Assembly (NCBI GenBank): GCA_025359585.1
Contig: JANYFX010000454.1
Location: 1-6,907, forward strand
Origin: Rhizobacter sp.
Lineage (GTDB): Bacteria > Pseudomonadota > Gammaproteobacteria > Burkholderiales > Burkholderiaceae_C
DNA length: 6,907 nt
Reading direction: 5' to 3'
This document shows, piece after piece, positions 5,800 to 6,907 of this stretch (positions are counted from its first letter, which is position 1; each line of letters begins with the position of its first letter). The notes under the pieces were generated by a model that was given only the letters and a program-made list of their open reading frames with translations, was not told the origin of the DNA and ran no database searches. The position numbers and the translations under genes are program-made.

Positions 5800-6907
5800 C
5801 TACGCCGCATAAGCACTCGTGACGTGAATTGATCTCTTGCGCTTCGACTTCGCAGGAAGGCCCTTCCCTCCGCCTTGCAAGTGCAGCAGGTACATCGACC
5901 AATCATCCATCATTCGCCTGCGTTGCGACATGAATTCGGCTCGGTCATACGCAGCTCCGAGCGGCCCCGACTTGCCATGCGCTAACTGAGCCTCGATGAC
6001 ATCGGGATGAATGTTCAGGTGCTCGACCAAGATGGTCCGAGCCATCGCTCGGAATCCATGAGGCGTCATGTCATCGTTCCCATAGCCCATTCGCCGCAGT
6101 GCAGTGCGAATCGTGTTCTCACTCATCGGACGTTCACCGGTGAGAAGACTCGGGAAAACATACTCACCGTGTTCAGTCATCGGATGGAGCTCTCGGAGTA
6201 TCTGCACGGCTCTCGGCGCCAAGGGTACGAAGTGCGGTCTACCGCTCAACTTCCCTTGTACAGTGCGTTTCATCTTAGCCGCAGGGATTGTCCAGAGCTT
6301 CCCCTCAAGATCGACTTCGCGCCATGCCATGTGTCGAATGTTGCCCGGGCGCTGGAACAGCATTGCCGACAACTCGAGCGCGGCCCTAGTGAGCGGTTGC
6401 CACTGTATTCAGCGATCGATCGCATCAAAGCGCCGACGCCTGACGGTTCGAGAACCGCAGCCATGTGCTTCATGATGATGGGCCGAAGGGCACCATGTAG
6501 ATCTGCAGCAGGATTTCTTTTGCAGCGGCCGGTCGCGACGCCGTAACGAAAGAAACACCTGGCCTGACGTCTGCCGCAGCGTATGCGCCGTTTCGTTGGC
6601 TCCGCGGCTCTCGATTCGGCGCACCGTCGGAAGAAGTGGTGCCGAAATCTGAGGCAGCGGCAGATTGCCGATCCAGGGGAACAGGTCCTTCTCCATGCGC
6701 TCGATCCACCGCTCGAAGTAGCGTGGGCCCCAAGCATCGCTCTTCGTCGCGTGCAGTTCTCTCGCCACGGCCTCGAACGTCGCGTCAGAACTCGTCTGAT
6801 TTGCGAGCTTGTCGAGCTGCTTCTTCTGAGTGGAATCGACTCCCGTGCGGTGAAGGCTACGAGCCGCATCGCGTGCCTCCCGAGCCGCCTTCAGGCTCGT
6901 CTGAACC
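5800..6907 (-). pseudogene. P4-type tyrosine integrase, disrupted by two frameshifts and 5'-truncated by window edge
   Basis: Site-specific recombinase of the P4/DUF4102 group, which usually inserts elements into tRNA genes. Reading leftwards from 6906: end of the arm-DNA-binding domain (SLKAAREARDAARSLHRTGVD), then the SAM-like core-binding domain (TFEAVARELHATK through WIERMEKDLFPWIGNLPL, RRIESRGANETAH, QTSGQVF) to about 6556. There the frame shifts by one at a TTTC duplication, and continues as RYGVATGRCKRNPAADLHGAL and KHMAAVLEPSGVG to about 6397. A one-base loss near 6395 then returns it to the first frame: PLTRAALELSAMLFQRPGNIRHMAW. Catalytic residues are all present: Arg of QRPGN (6349-6351), HGFR (His 6058-6060, Arg 6049-6051), His of QLAHG (5977-5979) and nucleophile Tyr of AAYDRAEF (5947-5949). 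The unshifted frame meets TGA at 6409-6411. About 65-70 N-terminal residues lie outside the window. Two odd points are a longer basic loop (KRTVQGKLSGRPHF) where relatives often have MKMRRPH, and a basic C-terminal tail (KSKRKRS). Sequencing error is the main alternative to true decay. Confidence 0.85.
6548..6555 (-). repeat. 4-base tandem duplication causing the first integrase frameshift
   Basis: The plus strand has GAAA twice in a row (minus strand TTTCTTTC) exactly where relatives read GQVFRYG. Removing one copy gives the minus-strand reading GTG TTT CGT TAC, i.e. V-F-R-Y, and joins the two integrase frames. Replication slippage is the simplest origin. Confidence 0.6.

Larger units (their letters stand above)
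5746..6907. mobile_element. Edge of an integrated element (genomic island or prophage) at tRNA-Pro(GGG); continues past the window
   Basis: Inferred from a P4-type tyrosine integrase whose stop codon is only 12 bases from a tRNA-Pro 3' fragment. On the minus strand the order is integrase, tRNA fragment, hairpin, then ordinary chromosomal sequence. This makes the fragment the border copy and puts the element's body at coordinates above 6907. The intact tRNA-Pro gene should be at the other end of the element. No cargo gene is visible, so whether it is an island, an integrative element or a prophage remnant cannot be told. The broken integrase suggests it is now fixed in place. Confidence 0.6.

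Noticed and set aside
5750..5800. A plus-strand tRNA-Pro, because CGGAACGTAGCG at 5750-5761 looks like its 5' end
   Set aside because: The sequence after it does not make a D-arm or anticodon arm on the plus strand. It is explained as the reverse complement of the minus-strand acceptor region.
6007..6546. Plus-strand 179-codon frame opposite the integrase
   Set aside because: Antisense to conserved integrase motifs on the minus strand; no independent signature.
6395..6555. Programmed ribosomal frameshifting in the integrase, as in some IS transposases
   Set aside because: There is no A6G-type slippery heptamer, and two opposite shifts 150 bases apart would both be needed. A TTTC duplication and a lost C are simpler.
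1..6907. CRISPR array, toxin-antitoxin pair, retron or defence operon
   Set aside because: No spaced direct repeats, no small paired genes and no reverse transcriptase or nuclease motif seen. Any island cargo would lie beyond 6907.

Overview
The window is GC-rich DNA, most likely from a betaproteobacterium of Burkholderiales type. This is inferred from GC-heavy third codon positions, the style of the encoded proteins, and a tRNA-Pro(GGG) fragment that resembles the betaproteobacterial gene as I recall it. It holds three protein-coding loci, only one of them complete and intact, plus one edge of an integrated mobile element.

Left part (1-976, + strand): the C-terminal 324 codons of a fold-type III PLP enzyme of the D-serine dehydratase / D-threonine aldolase-like (DSD1) family. 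Its N-terminus, including the PLP lysine, lies outside the window. About 494 bases without a convincing gene follow (977-1470).

Centre (1471-5466, + strand): a 1331-residue membrane-bound diguanylate cyclase. The order is a six-helix membrane module, a periplasmic Cache-like sensor between two further helices, five tandem PAS domains, and a canonical GGDEF domain with an RxxD inhibitory site. No EAL or HD-GYP domain is present, so it should make c-di-GMP, not degrade it. Its ligand is unknown.

Right part (5467-6907, - strand): a short gene-free stretch, a strong hairpin (5708-5734), a 42-base remnant of the 3' half of tRNA-Pro(GGG) running from anticodon to CCA (5746-5787), and then a P4-type tyrosine integrase. 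The integrase is broken by two frameshifts: a 4-base TTTC duplication near 6548-6555 and a 1-base loss near 6395. Their net effect restores the frame, but a TGA stop lies between them. The simplest reading is that an element integrated into tRNA-Pro(GGG), that 5746 is close to its border with the chromosome, and that its body continues beyond 6907. The integrase is now probably dead unless the frameshifts are sequencing errors.

Nothing links the enzyme, the cyclase and the integrase into one pathway. I see no strong sign of a new multi-gene system. The most informative signals are the att-site remnant with its odd sequence change, the compensating integrase frameshifts, and the sensory architecture of the cyclase.
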